Of a DNA stretch of 64,000 bases, positions 23,850 to 34,993 are shown one piece after another. A program made the position numbers and the translations under genes. The stretch comes from Xanthostigma xanthostigma (taxonomy: Eukaryota > Arthropoda > Insecta > Raphidioptera > Raphidiidae), in assembly GCA_963575645.1 (NCBI GenBank), contig OY754468.1:20112465-20176464 (forward strand), written 5' to 3'. Below the pieces are notes generated by a model. It was not told where the DNA came from. It saw only the letters and a program-made list of their open reading frames with translations, and searched no databases. Positions within the stretch are counted from its first letter, which is position 1; each line of letters starts with the position of its first letter.

Positions 23850-24604
23850 AAAACCGTTTCACTTAAGAAAATAAATAAAGTAAACAATGTCCAAACATCA
23901 GATATTCTGTTTTCAGTATAGCCAGTAATATTCTAATTATTGCATATCTTACTGATGGTTTAATGGCAAGTGTTGAATCAGCGTTAAAGATTTAATAAAT
24001 AAATAGAATTACCACCCATCTAGCTGACATATCCGTATCGTTTTATTATTTTTATTTTACTTAACAAATCTTGACAAACGAGGTCGCGACATATTAATTA
24101 GCATCTGCGTTCTTATTTCTTAACCCAACAACCGTATGTATTTTATCACTTCACTTCAACACTTGAAAATATTTTTTCGATCGTTTAGTGTTATGGAAGC
24201 AATTTAAGACTGGCAGAAAAAAATTAAAGTGACGACAAAAGGCTGTTTTTGGGGGAGGTCTTTTAACTACACAGTCGTTTCGTTTCAAGCCGAAAGCACC
24301 TCATGTGTTTAGCAGAGTATTACATTTTCTCACTTAAGGGCATACTTAACTACAATCGGAAAAAAATAAAGATTAAAAATATAGAGAGTTACGTGTTGAA
24401 ACTTAGAAAATTAATAATAATAATAATAATAACAATAACGCGTTTAACGTCCGTTCTCGACTTATTGTCATAACAGATGCCATTCGCACCATTACTATTT
24501 TCCATCTACCACACTTCCCGTTATTTTCCACATTTTTTAAACTTCAACTTAATTAATAATCAAGATTTTTAGGAACTTAGGATAAGGTAGGCAAATTTTG
24601 AGAA
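23850..24604. other. Intergenic, with a (TAA)n microsatellite
   Basis: No gene recognised. Imperfect TAA repeats occupy about 24412-24436. The rest is A+T-rich unique-looking sequence. Confidence 0.5.
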
Positions 24605-24833
24605 TAGGAGTTTGACAGGTAATCAGCCATGGCCTTGAATCTCTCGATATTTATCAGGATATATTGAGCTAGTGGAAAACCTCAACAAGGTGGCCGATAC
24701 AGGAATGTCCGTTTCTCGGCGGGAGGCAGCAGGAAAAAGTCCCAGAAACATCTGCCGCCGCCGGAATTCGAACCCGGTACCTCCTGAATGCGAGTCTAGT
24801 GCTCTCACCACTACGTCACACCGCTCGGTGAAG
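24605..24833 (-). mobile_element. tRNA-derived SINE
   Basis: On the minus strand the head reads GAGCGGTGTGACGTAGTGG then TGAGAGCACTAGACTCGCAT. It has an A-box-like GACGTAGTGGTGAG (about 24803-24820) and a canonical B box GGGTTCGAATTCC (about 24762-24775). The anticodon-loop position ACTCGCAT suggests descent from tRNA-Ala (CGC), as in several insect SINEs. A body of about 150 bases follows (CAGATGTTTCTGGGAC, CGCCGAGAAACGGACATTCC, ATCCTGATAAATATCGAGAG). The 3' end and TSD were not fixed. The open frame through it is not a protein gene. Confidence 0.75.
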
Positions 24834-24839
24834 CTTAAC

Positions 24840-25695
24840 AAATTACGAAGAATACATATTATATTCTTTAACAATATTAATATAGGACTATCCACGCTTA
24901 TCGGATAATCGAACTTTTCCAGAAGACCGTTACAGCGCTTTGTCTGCAAATATGTATGCGGACAACTAAACAGCCGAAACAGACATTCGGAAAAAACACG
25001 TTTTATGCACACCGAGTATCTCAAATAAGAAAAATATAAAATTGTGAAATGTGAATTTTGTCCAGAATTGTTGCCCCGTTTGTAGAGTAGAAATTGAAAA
25101 AAAAAACCGTCCGATATGTATTATAACATGCATGAATAATATTAACTATACTGAATTACTAAAAAAAATTCTAAAACTAATTAATATCAACCTCTATAAC
25201 TAAACTTTGCCATGTCATCTACTAAATTTTGCCCTGTCAACTAACGAAATTCAAGTAACTAAATATCGCCCTGTAACTGAAATAGTATCTAAATTTCGCT
25301 CTGTTATCTAGATATTGTCTTCAACTAAACTTTAGTTCAAGGCTTTAGTTACTAAAGCCATGTTTGATCCAACGTACACAAACGTAACGTCCTCCCATAA
25401 AACGTCGTCTCATAAAAGTGTCGCGCCAATTGCACAGTTTTATTCCCAACAAACGCGCCATTAGATGTTTCAGATCACTAATCATAATTTACCTAACGCA
25501 TTGTTTTCGTGGATAGGACTTCATTGTTTAAATTTGAACGTCGAGAGTCCCCTTAATAAGGCACTAAACATTACAACAGTTCCAAGCCTTAACTAGGCAC
25601 TAAAAGCAAACGCATATAATTAGGGAGGCCGTTCCGTACTGAATTTCAACACACGGCAGCGAGAAAAAAAACGGCTCCCGGTTATTGCTGCGGAC
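24840..25695. other. Intergenic, no gene recognised
   Basis: Several near-repeats of CTAAATTTCGC(C)CTGT occur at 25205-25330, a degenerate tandem set with spacing of roughly 35-45 bases. About 25400-25470 resembles 13480-13560. Nothing else recognised. Confidence 0.5.
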
Positions 25696-25851
25696 ATGGA
25701 TGGCTGCAAGTGGCGATATAGTTGCCCTGAGAGAAAAGGTAACACATTTCACTCACGCGGTAGTTATGTTCATTGCCGGTGGCTGGATGACGTAGACCTA
25801 GGGGAGTTTGTGTGCAGGCAGCCAGGGTTGGAGTCGGATCAAAACAGATGA
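25696..25851 (+). CDS. Short open frame in a G+C-richer block (hypothetical, weak)
   Basis: A 51-codon frame begins MDGCKWRYSC and ends ESDQNR. It sits in a locally G+C-rich, CpG-containing block (about 25620-25870) in an otherwise A+T-rich region. A possible splice donor, AAAAG/GTAACA, occurs 14 codons in (about 25738), so the start could also be a short first exon. No family was recognised and no downstream acceptor exon can be shown. It may equally be unrecognised transposon sequence or chance. Confidence 0.12.
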   Translation: MDGCKWRYSCPERKGNTFHSRGSYVHCRWLDDVDLGEFVCRQPGLESDQNR

Positions 25852-25882
25852 ACACAGTATCGCAGCGTCGGTTCCTCTATGT

Positions 25883-26556
25883 CAGTGTTTCCCAAAGTGG
25901 TCCCTACAGACACCAAGGGGTCCCTGGGATCATTCAGGGGGTTCTTGGAAAATTAAAATCGATTTTGGGGTCTCTGAACAACGTCAAGGGTTTCGCGCAA
26001 GGTTTAATATAAAATAAAAAAATGTGATACATTTTTATTAATATGCAGGAAGTTAAAATAAATAACAATGAATAGGTAAATTATTAGCGATTTTTACGTC
26101 TCAATTAAAATGAAAATATAGACAGGTGTATAAAATTTCTGGTTATATAAGCAGATCCCAATTTTATATCCAGCATTATGGGTTATTGTACAGAAGCTTT
26201 TGATTGCTTTTCCGTCGTCCTATATAGTAAAACGTAGATTCAGTGCCGTTATGAGCCTCGTCACAAAAAAAGAAACCGACTAGAAATTACTACTCGTGGC
26301 GATTTACGGTTGCTATACTCACGAACATTAAGCCGGACATAAATACACTCATATAATTCCATCAGATTCATCCAAGTCATTAATTTGTTTTGTATTTTAA
26401 AACAAAAGTTATAATTTCAATAAATACTTCTTCAACAAAATATTTTATTTTTATTTTATTTTTAATTTTTTTATTACTGTACATTTACCCAGGGTCCGTG
26501 GGCAAGTTTTAGCTATGAAAAAAGGTCCGCGGGCCAAAAGAGTTTGGGAACCACTG
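25883..26556 (+). mobile_element. Decayed hAT transposon with perfect 8-bp TSD
   Basis: CTCTATGT is found immediately outside both ends (25875-25882 and 26557-26564). The left TIR is CAGTGTTTCCCAAAGTGG; the right TIR in reverse complement is CAGTGGTTCCCAAACTCTT. The CAGTG-TTCCCAAA terminus and 8-bp TSD are diagnostic of hAT elements. At 674 bp it is internally deleted, keeping only the 3' end of the transposase gene (next entry). It carries a G+C-richer edge and an A+T-rich middle. Confidence 0.92.
26190..26340 (+). pseudogene. hAT transposase C-terminal remnant, frameshifted
   Basis: One plus-strand frame gives FPSSYIVKRRFSAVMSLVTK. It then breaks, and the adjacent frame continues KKRNRLEITTRGDLRLLYS. 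Together the two pieces follow the well-known end of the hAT dimerisation region in animal ZBED-type transposases (PFSSSYLxExGFSA ... KKRNRL ... DLRL), with glycine of the xGFSA motif replaced by arginine. The reading frame changes in the A-run near 26264-26275 and a stop follows in the first frame, so it cannot be expressed as such. Only the last part of the gene is present. Confidence 0.75.
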
Positions 26557-26717
26557 CTCTATGTACACCGCAGAGCTGCAGAACAACCGAAATCTTAAGA
26601 CACTTCATAATTTTAGAATAAATTATATTTTTCATATTTAACCAATATTTATTGTTAGGAAATAGTGTAACATTAAAAGTTTAACAGTCACTATCAGACC
26701 ACAAAACATGTGTGTTC

Positions 26718-27093
26718 GGGGCCATTCAAGTATTACGTAAGCAGAATTTTAGTAATTTTTTTACCCCTCTTCCTCCTTGTCAGCAAAAGCAAGCAGAGCT
26801 CTTATCCCCTCCTATGCTTGCGTAAACATTGGTCCCTTTTTAGTGACCCTTTTTTGAAGGAGGTGATATTTTTTTAAGATTTCTTTTAGGGAATCCCTGA
26901 ACATATTTTCCGTTTTCGAACATAGACAAGTAGGGTTGCCATAATATCTTAATCCATTTTTAGCAGAAAGATTAAATAAATAAATATTGCTGACGTAATC
27001 ACCATCTACCCCCTTCGTCCCCCATGCCATTAAAAATAAGCTAAGGAAAGGCCCCCTCCCTCTTTGGTGCTTACGTAATACTTGAATGGCCCC
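26718..27093. mobile_element. MITE with perfect 24-bp TIRs and TTC TSD
   Basis: The left TIR (26718-26741) begins GGGGCCATTCAAGTATTACG. The right TIR (27070-27093) is its exact reverse complement. TTC lies directly outside both ends (26715-26717 and 27094-27096), a 3-bp TSD. A related, more diverged element with GATCATTCATTGATTACGTA ends is at 62144-62708. The interior is pyrimidine- and purine-tract rich (CCCCCTTCGTCCCCCATGCC) with no transposase; the 98-codon minus-strand frame is not credible as a gene. A 3-bp TSD would fit PIF/Harbinger, but this is inference. Confidence 0.85.
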
Positions 27094-27194
27094 TTCTGTG
27101 TGGCACACTTTCTTACGTCAAGGTGCTGAAAATGGAATTTGTTGGGACAAATTCTGGAAAAACAGTTAGTATCTACTTAAGTACATTTTAGCAG

Positions 27195-27366
27195 TTCATC
27201 TATATTTTGTCCGTCTGACAAAAACTTTGGAACGTTAAGTCCGATCATCATGAAATTAGGACACAACATTCATCTCGGTAAACTAAGATGAACGTGCGTA
27301 CTCATGTAACCCACCCCCACCACATTTGCTATTTTTCACTTGGGTAAAACCGGGACGGACCGCTAG
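27195..27366 (+). mobile_element. Helitron-like 3' end fragment
   Basis: It contains TTTTGTCCGTCTGACAAAAA (an inverted repeat) and TCATCATGAAATTAGGACAC, and ends ACCGGGACGGACCGCTAGT, closely resembling the CTAG-T terminus at 23328. No 5' end was identified. Confidence 0.4.
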
Positions 27367-27637
27367 TATTTCAATATTCCTCAAACTGGGAAGTTGGCCT
27401 TGCGAACCTTAGGGTCGTTTCTTTCTCAATTATTTTTATCTTTAACAACGTTGTCCTATTGCAGCCCTGTAAAAAGTATAGAGCTCATGTAGGTATACAC
27501 GCATAGCTTCTACACGTGTCTAGAGAATGACATGTGAAATATGTTGACAATGGTGACATGAGGCAGTTATCCTGCCTGCACACACGCACACGCGTACTGG
27601 GGCATCCCCGCCACACATCCACACTGTATTTACGATA

Positions 27638-28672
27638 TATACAGGGTATCACCACCGATCATAGTACTTTAACATTAAAAAATCATTCTTTCGTAATTTC
27701 CTGCTTCCGTAATTATCTTAGGCAAAAAACCCGTGATTAAAAATTTTAGGGCATTAAATTCTGCTTCTAAATCAATAAACAGAAATAAGCGTGCCTGTTT
27801 TTCAACGGCAGAAATTACATATGAAAATGTCGAAAATTACCTCAGAAATAGATAGATATAGCTGTGTTTACTTTATGCTTTCGTTCAGTACATATAAAAC
27901 GGGATCATTTTGTTTTTGTTTTAATGGTTATCAATATCTATTTCCGAGATAAGGACCTCGCACAAATCTTATAGGAGTTGGTTCTCGGTTAAATTAATCG
28001 AAAATGATCTTATTTCATAGTTTAAAGGTCACTAAGAAAAAGTGTCCATGGGCGCATAACCTAAAAATTAATAGATTTTTAACTGCAGAGAAGTTTAGCG
28101 AGATTTTGTATATAGGAATATCCATTGAATTCACAATCTTAAAAAATCCTAAGTTCTAGAAATATGTTTTCGAGTGCGCTGAATCCGAATATGACATCAT
28201 TATTTTATACAGGATGACACCTTCCAACATTATCTATTTTTCGACTATTTTTCTATTTCTAAAAAAAAGCAGAAAAGTTCAACATGGAACATGTTTGTGA
28301 ATTCAATGGATATCATTATCCGTATATCTAAAATCTTGCTTAACATACCTATAGCTAAAAATCTATTAGTTTTTAGGCTATGAGTCCATGGGCACGTTTT
28401 CTTAGTGACCTTTAAACTATAAGTTAAAACCATTTTCGATCAATTTAACCGAGAACCAAATCCCATAAGATTTGTGCGGGATTCTTTCGGCAGGTTCATA
28501 TCTAATTTCTGTCGTTACAAAGAGAGATGGGAAGGAAGGAAAGAAAGAGAGAGAGAGAGAGAGAGATGTGAGAAAGACGATGGCGTAGGGGGAAGAGTGA
28601 GGGAGGAAGGGGTGGAGGATTCTTGCTGAAATCCTACATTCGGCACTCGCGGTTGCCACCCTGTATATGCGA
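27638..28672. mobile_element. Large TIR element / inverted repeat ending in ATACAGGGT
   Basis: The left end TATATACAGGGTATCACC mirrors the right end GGTTGCCACCCTGTATATG. Inside, 27950-28128 and 28295-28480 are about 85-90% identical in reverse complement (for example ATCGAAAATG, GTCACTAAGAAAAAGTGTCC, ATTGAATTCACA and their complements). A third TATACAGGATGACACC lies in the centre at about 28207. The arrangement looks like two tail-to-tail copies of one element. No transposase recognised. Confidence 0.6.
28541..28567. repeat. (GA)n microsatellite
   Basis: A run of about 12 GA dinucleotides within a longer purine-rich tract at 28520-28620. It lies near the right end of the TIR element above. 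Confidence 0.85.
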
Positions 28673-28689
28673 TGGCGTACCTCAAGGTT

Positions 28690-30509
28690 CAGGGCTGAGC
28701 CCCCTACGTGCACACATACATTTGCAAAGCACAGGATACAATATTGTTGCAGCTGTATTCCTTAGAGCTAAGCTTTGAGGCTCATATTATTGATTACTTG
28801 AATCTATAGATCTAGCAAACCCACGTCGCTGTGGAGACGCTAGTTTTCTAAAGATACGGAATAATTAACACAGTAATTATATGTTTTCGCATGGTCCTTG
28901 CTCTTTTTGCGAGTTTGTTTTCAGTTTGGTGCGCTAATTTTTTTTGCGAAATGTAAAAAATCTAACAAAAGCCGGACACCGTTTATTTTGGCCGGACACG
29001 CAATCAAAAAGCCTAACTATGTCCGACTTTATCCGGACCTCTGGCAACACTAGCTGTGCCACCACTTGAATTTTTAGTAAACGTGCTTAAAATCAAAACA
29101 CTAAATGTCCTAGACGTATGGTTTATCGAACAACTTCATCCTGTTAATTTTCATGTTACAATCGGCAACTTCATTCTGTGCGCGCTCATTGCAAAAATTA
29201 ACTCCCGTCACGTTTTCATAACGCGCCAAAAGAAGTATAACTTCAAAAAATCAATTTAGCAATTGTAATGTTCTTGACTTAAAAGAATAACGTTTTTTAA
29301 CTAAAATATTTAATTCTTTATTCCATGAATCGGAAGTTACAATTTACACAAATTATAATAAATTTGTATACCAAAATCATTAGTTACATAATGCAATATT
29401 ATATTACTTAATATTTAATAGTTATCAAAACTAAATACATTACAGCAATAAAAAAGAACTTCCAAAAATTCATCATAAGTGATTTTGTTTTTAGAATACA
29501 AATGTAGTACACACACACACACACTCACCAAGGTTTGTTGAAAGTTTCAACACTACGCTGGACCCCCCTACAACAAACTCTCTACATGGACAGGCACACT
29601 TACATGACATATTATGTGGGGTGTCGTTGGGGTGCAATCACTAACTCACGGGGATGTTACAGTTGCATACATACACCTACGGCGTGTGAATGTGTTATTG
29701 TTGCACGCGTATGCAACTTTGCGCCTCTAGTTGAGATTTTATAGTTTGCCCGGAGGCGAACGCAGATGCGATGCGCTCTCATCTCTCCCCTCCCCAGGAA
29801 AGTGAAATTCAAAGTAAACATTGTATTGTTCTAGTCTGATAGTAAGTCGCAAAGTAAAAATCAAAATACGATTAGTATATAAAATTTAAATTTCAAGGAT
29901 ACGTCTGTAATGTTTAAATCCGTATGTCTTGAGGCTATATTTGCATTAAGAGCTGCTTTTGTTTGAGTTGTGGTAATAGTTTTTTTGTTTTTGTATTTCA
30001 GAAAAGATTTCTCCCTTACTAGTGGCTTGGTCCATCCTCGCCCGAATTTGTAGATTACCACCATTTTTTCGTCGACTTACGTTGGAAAATTGGTCTCCAC
30101 GAAAAGCGCTTTTATTTTAACGCGATTATATATAGCTTATGTCTCACTAAATATTGGTGAAAAAAATTTAAAAAAGGGATGGGTAGTTTCGGAGATTCCC
30201 TCCGCATATACACAAACTCACACAATTTACACTCCTCTCTTTATAATATTAGTATAGATGAGCCTATTTTGAATCATTCAATAAACCACCAGATATTTCA
30301 TTGCTCTAAAATTAAAAATCTGCGAGCTTACAGATTTCAGGATGTATCAGACACGATTTCCCAAATTGGATGGAATTTTCTGCAAAATGACGGTAAATCA
30401 CCCACCTTATAAATAGATCAGAGAGGCAACAGTCAACGTTTGTTTGTAAAGCAGTCAAATGTCATTATGAAACCCCCTATTATCTAGAACACAAAAACAA
30501 ATTATTGTT
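28690..30509. other. Intergenic, no gene recognised
   Basis: A short (CA)n run lies at about 29508-29524. Near 28975-29045 the word GCCGGACA and its relatives recur (GCCGGACACC, GCCGGACACG, GTCCGAC, ATCCGGACC), probably the decayed ends of a small element. About 29700-29790 is G+C-richer. No domain in the short frames. Confidence 0.5.
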
Positions 30510-30765
30510 CTACATAGAAGAAGATCGCTAAATTTTGCTCAAAATGCGTAGAAAAACTTTGTTTTGAAATAGAAATTATACAAAAACGATTCTAAATGCG
30601 TGTATACAGAGTTTAAGAAAAATATCGTTTCAATAATTTTTCGCGCAGGATTGATTTAAAGTTCTACAATGCTTTTCTTTGAAGAAATATGTATATATGG
30701 TCACAATCTAAGGTCATTGGCAAATGAGATTTTCTGACAATGCTTTCTGCAACTGAGCATTAAAG
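30510..30765 (+). repeat. Diverged dispersed repeat, copy 1
   Basis: It matches 31950-32185 in the same orientation at roughly 65-75% by eye: GCTAAATTTTG, AAATGCG, AAAAATATCGTTT, TCTACAATGCTTTT, ATATGGTC-CAATCTAA and TTTTCTGACAATGCT occur in the same order. The two copies lie about 1.44 kb apart. Confidence 0.55.
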
Positions 30766-31159
30766 TTATCACAGTGATTTATTAAAGGAAATTATTTAAC
30801 ACCTTGAATTGAAATTAATAACGTTCAACATGCAAAATATTAATTCATTCAAATTTCAAAGTAAATTGGCAGCGTCACGGGATTGTCAGAATATATCCGT
30901 TACTCATTATAATGTTGTATATTGTTAGTATAGAGGGTATGTTTAGCGGTGAGTAAAATGTAACCCATCAATGTCTGTATACATAGTGTCAATGATATGG
31001 GTTGGGAAACAACGCGATTGATGCAGTTTGCATTATGTATGCAAATTGCTCGGGCCAACAGTTTTTGTATAATTTATTAATTCATTTCACTTCAACAAAG
31101 TGTCAGTTTGATTTTTTAACTGGAATAATTTTGTATACCAAACACCAATTTTATAAATA

Positions 31160-31671
31160 TACAGGCTGATTTTTAAGTTGGTTCTTCTTTTTTAACAGCG
31201 TGTAGAAATTCAATAGACGAGCAAATATTTTAAGCAACTTTTTTTATCAAAACTCAAAGTAAGAGAGAGACAGCCGTTTAAAGTTAAATTATTGTTTTTT
31301 TAATTTTGTTTGATTAATTTAAACGCCCAGTTAACAAACGCAAAGAAATGATAGCACGAATTGGAAATGCATCCCAAATAATTCGCGGAAGGCCCTTATC
31401 GCTACTACAAGCACGTACAGTACGGCTACGACGCATCTTTGTGTCCAACAAAACGGGGATAACTTCGAACAATTTCTGTGAACATATTACCATAGTGACA
31501 TAACATAACGCCAGGGCCGACTTCAAAATTTGATCAAATTTAATAAAACTTTAAAAGCCCGTTTCTCTTTCATTTTTGAGTTTTGATAAAAAAGTAACTT
31601 GGAATATTTGTTCGTCTATTTGATTTCTACACGCTGTTTAAAAAAACATTCACTTTATAAATCACCATGTA
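31160..31671. mobile_element. TA-flanked MITE, family J, copy 1
   Basis: The left end TACAGGCTGATTTTTAAGTT and right end ATAAATCACCATGTA are inverted repeats; inside them TAGAAATTCAATAGACGAGC pairs with GTTCGTCTATTTGATTTCTA near the other end, so the arms extend about 80 bp. A second copy lies at 57889-58407. Both start and end at TA, as in Tc1/mariner-type MITEs. Minus-strand frames in both copies share LPRIIWDAFPI, but this reflects the DNA repeat and not a recognised protein. Confidence 0.75.
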
Positions 31672-31949
31672 TACACGGATTGTATATTGAATAATCTGCT
31701 TTTAATACATAAAACAAAATAAATTAAGCCGACGCCAGGAGTCAGCTGAAACAAGAAAAGTAGATCAACTTTACTACTCTAATGCTGGGTTGCAGAAAAT
31801 AATGTCAAAAAAATTAACTTGACAATTAATGACAATGATCTTAGATTGGGATCATAATTTATAGTTTTCATACATTCACGAGCAGTCTAATATGTTGCGA
31901 AACTTCCTGTCATGTAGAATATTAGATTGAACTCATACAAAAACAAACG

Positions 31950-32185
31950 ACGCATCTATATAAAAAAGTTCGCTTTTCAAGCTAAATTTTGATTAAAATG
32001 TGTGGAATAAAGTTGTTTCAATGTGAAAATTGTGCAAAAAACTATGCGATATACATGTTAACACTGCTAAAAAATATCGTTTCTGTCGATCGATTTAAAT
32101 TTCTACAATGCTTTTTTTATGTTGACATATTATGTATGGTCGCAATCTAACTACATTGTCAAATAAGACTTTCTGACAATGCTCC
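31950..32185 (+). repeat. Diverged dispersed repeat, copy 2
   Basis: Direct-orientation partner of 30510-30765. It begins in CGCATCTATATAAAAAAGTT and ends GACTTTCTGACAATGCTCC. The family is unknown and no coding was seen. Confidence 0.55.
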
Positions 32186-32189
32186 AACC

Positions 32190-32345
32190 CAACATAAATC
32201 TTTTTGGTTTCCAGGTTGTAAACCGCAAAGGAAGACACTTCCTCCACTGCCACACCTATACAGCTAGATCGATTTTTTACTCCCTGGAACCTATTTTCAG
32301 TAAATTTTATCCAAATCGTTAGAGCTGTTTTCGAGAACAAAATTC
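32190..32345 (-). mobile_element. Fragment of the Helitron-like family seen at 40.2 kb
   Basis: On the minus strand ATTTTGTTCTCGAAAACAGC, TCTAACGATTTGGATAAAAT and TTACTGAAAATAGGTTCCAG parallel the plus-strand sequence at 40230-40300 (TATTTTCTCGAAAACGGCCC, TAACGATTTGGATGAAATTT). The similarity also shows in translation (SKTALTIWIKFTE versus SKTALTIWMKFTE), which gives one shared frame but no known domain. Confidence 0.45.
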
Positions 32346-32985
32346 CAGCCAATTGGACGACGGGACCATTCCAATTCCAAAAATATTGACGTTTGATATA
32401 GTATAATAAAGAGAATAAAACTTCTGATGCTGCGTGAGGTGATGCGGTTAAGGGCTAGTATTCAATATGATACTTGCCATTCGTTGCCATGGTTATCTAC
32501 ATAATGTGTTCCACGTCATGTAAAAATTAATCAAAGCATGCTTAATTAGTTTACTTCTGACAGATTTACAAATAATAGAACAGTTGATTTTTTTTTATTA
32601 AAAAATATTTCCAAAACTATAAAGTTTAGAAAAAAAATGTTTAACAAAACTTTCTTGAAAAAATAAATAGAATAATAGGGCGTTATGAAATGTATACCAT
32701 TATTACATAAAAAACACCATTATAGCATATATCTCTTCTGCGCATGCGCCGATTTTCCCCAAAAACAATAGGGCTCTTCATATTTGCATACCAAACATCC
32801 TCCTAAAATTTGGTTTCAATCTGTTTGACTTGTATCGTGTTCACAGACAAACGCACAGAGTTTTTCCAAAAGTAGGTTTTTTGAATTAGGGGACATCTAA
32901 ACGAAAAAATATTGTAAAATTTTGAAAAGTGATTTTTGACCTAAACTAGTACCATTCTCCACTTGTGGGTTGAAATGGCAAAAGC
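32344..32985 (-). repeat. Family A, near-complete minus-strand copy
   Basis: It runs from CCAGCCAATTGGACGACGGG and ACCATTCCAATTCC at one end to CCATTCTCCACTTGTGGGTT and GAAATGGCA at the other. In reverse it contains, in order, the family start, the GGCGCATGCGCAGAAGAGAT core and the CATGACGTGGAACACATTAT tail. It is the best full-length guide to family A (about 640 bp). Confidence 0.75.
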
Positions 32986-32989
32986 TCGT

Positions 32990-34220
32990 TAAATAATATA
33001 GTAGGATTATAATATATTAACGCCACCTTTCGATAAAAAATGAAAAACCGAACTACCTTTGAATTACATACTTTAAATAAGGCTTTTAGTAGATCGTTTG
33101 TCTCTTGGCGATCTATCGAATGTCTTGATTAGTCTCACAAACTCGGCTTGATTTTTCAAGCTTCTCCAATTTTTCCGTTAAAAACTTCACCGGTTTCATT
33201 ATAATTATTTCAATGCAAAATCTACATCAATTATTTAATATACATAAATATGAAAATACAAGAAGCAAGACGGTAAATTTACAGTTTCAAACAGTATAAA
33301 ACCTAAATCACTAAAAAAAGTAAAGTTCCCGTATGAAATAAAAGAAATGTAAATTATTGATCTTGTTTAATGTAGGTGAAAATATTAAGTTTCTCGAACT
33401 AAATTCAAACCATTTAAAGTTTTCGTGGCATTATGACATCGTATCGAGAGAAAACCACTAGCTATGTAAGTCACGTGTAAAAATGTTCACATACGAAGTT
33501 TTCTTCATACATAATATCTTTATGTGACGTAACACTCGAAAGAAGAAAATCGTAATAAATATATCAAGTATCACCGGCAATTCAGAATTATTACCATTAG
33601 GTGTGCGCTGTAATACGGGAAACTGAAAAGTTTAAAGTTTTAGGGCAGCAAACCGACGTTATATTACGTAGTGAAACTGAGAGGAATTTTCCGTAAGTTG
33701 TAGGGTAAACGCAGACGAACGGAAAGAACGCTGTTTGGACATAAATGTGTGACTTACAGCTCTCACAGGAAATTCCTGTACTGCCAAAACTTATATAAGT
33801 ACGTATAGAAAATTTCTCCTGCTCCAACTTCTCTACAAACTGAATTTAATTCTCTTTGACCATAATTCATACAACTTCATGTTCATTTGAAATTTTGTTA
33901 TATGAAATAAGAGATATCATTTCATTTCATTTCAACCCATTTATTACCAGAATTGCAATTTAACTGTCAAACTTATGTAACAATAACTTTGTGAAATTAT
34001 AGGAAAATTTTACACTATAGCTATATAGTTTAAAAGCTATATTAAACTAGCGAACACTCATTCATAAGAGATTTAACTCGTATCACAAACAGCGGTTAAG
34101 TATAAAAAAGCTGGAATATAAATAAAAAAAAAACTATATTTTAGACTCTAATCTGTAGTGGCGGATTAAGCATTCTGTAAGCACCGCCTCATTTTAAGTC
34201 CTTCGTTAATATTTTCGATT
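32990..34220. other. Intergenic, no gene recognised
   Basis: A+T-rich sequence without recognisable coding or repeats, apart from short runs. A 76-codon minus-strand frame at 33597-33827 has several Cys residues but no family pattern I recognise. Confidence 0.5.
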
Positions 34221-34221
34221 T

Positions 34222-34795
34222 TACCATTCCAACCAAGTGGGGAATGGTACTAGTTTAGGTCAAAAATCACTTTTCAAAATTTTACAATATCTTTTCTTTT
34301 TGAGGTCCCCCGAATCAAAAATCATATTTTTGGAAAAACCCTGTGCGTCTGTTTGTCTGTGAGCACGATACAGGTCAAACAGATGAACGGATTGAAACCA
34401 AATTTTGGGAGGATGTTTTGTATGTAAATATGAAGAGCCCTATTGTTTTTGGGAAAAATCGGCGCATGCGAAGAAGATATATATGCTACAATGGTGTTTT
34501 TTATATAATAAGGGTATACTTTTCATAAAGGATAATTATTACATTCATTTTTTCAAGAAAGTTTCGTTAAACAATTTTTTTTCTAAACTTTGTAGTTTCG
34601 GAAATATTTTTAAAATAAAAAAAAACCAGCTGTTCTTTTGTTTGTAGATCTGTCAGAAATAAACTAGTTAAGCATGCTTTGATTAATTTTTACATGACGT
34701 AGAACATATTATGTAGGTAACCATGGCAACGAATAGCAAACATCGTATTGAATACTAGCCATTACCCGCGGCACCTCACGCGAAGTAGCGTACAT
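34222..34795 (+). repeat. Family A, near-complete plus-strand copy
   Basis: It starts TTACCATTCCAACCAAGTGG and GGAATGGTAC and runs through GATTGAAACCAAATTTTGGG to the tail AATACTAGCCATTACCCGCG and ACCTCACGCG. It is 574 bp long. It lies about 200 bp upstream of the first foldback-like element. Confidence 0.75.
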
Positions 34796-34993
34796 TAGAC
34801 AAGCACCTGCAACCAGCAGTCAGCAACGACCGTCAGTCGGTCGCCTGCAATTTCTGTCTAGTCTTGTTGGACCTATCTAGTGTGCTAGTGATGTGTCGTT
34901 TTCATTAATTAGTTTGCATTGATAAAATTACTTGAAAACTACAAAATTTCTAGCTATATTTGCTGTTTTGTGTGCTGGTCTAGTGTACGACAT

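Noticed and set aside
24623..25024. 133-codon minus-strand frame
   Set aside because: It reads through a tRNA-derived SINE with A and B boxes; frames of this kind appear in many SINE copies by chance.
31314..31526. Conserved protein shared with 58024-58236 (LPRIIWDAFPI)
   Set aside because: Both lie inside copies of the same MITE; the shared peptide follows from DNA repeat similarity, and the rest of the frames differ.
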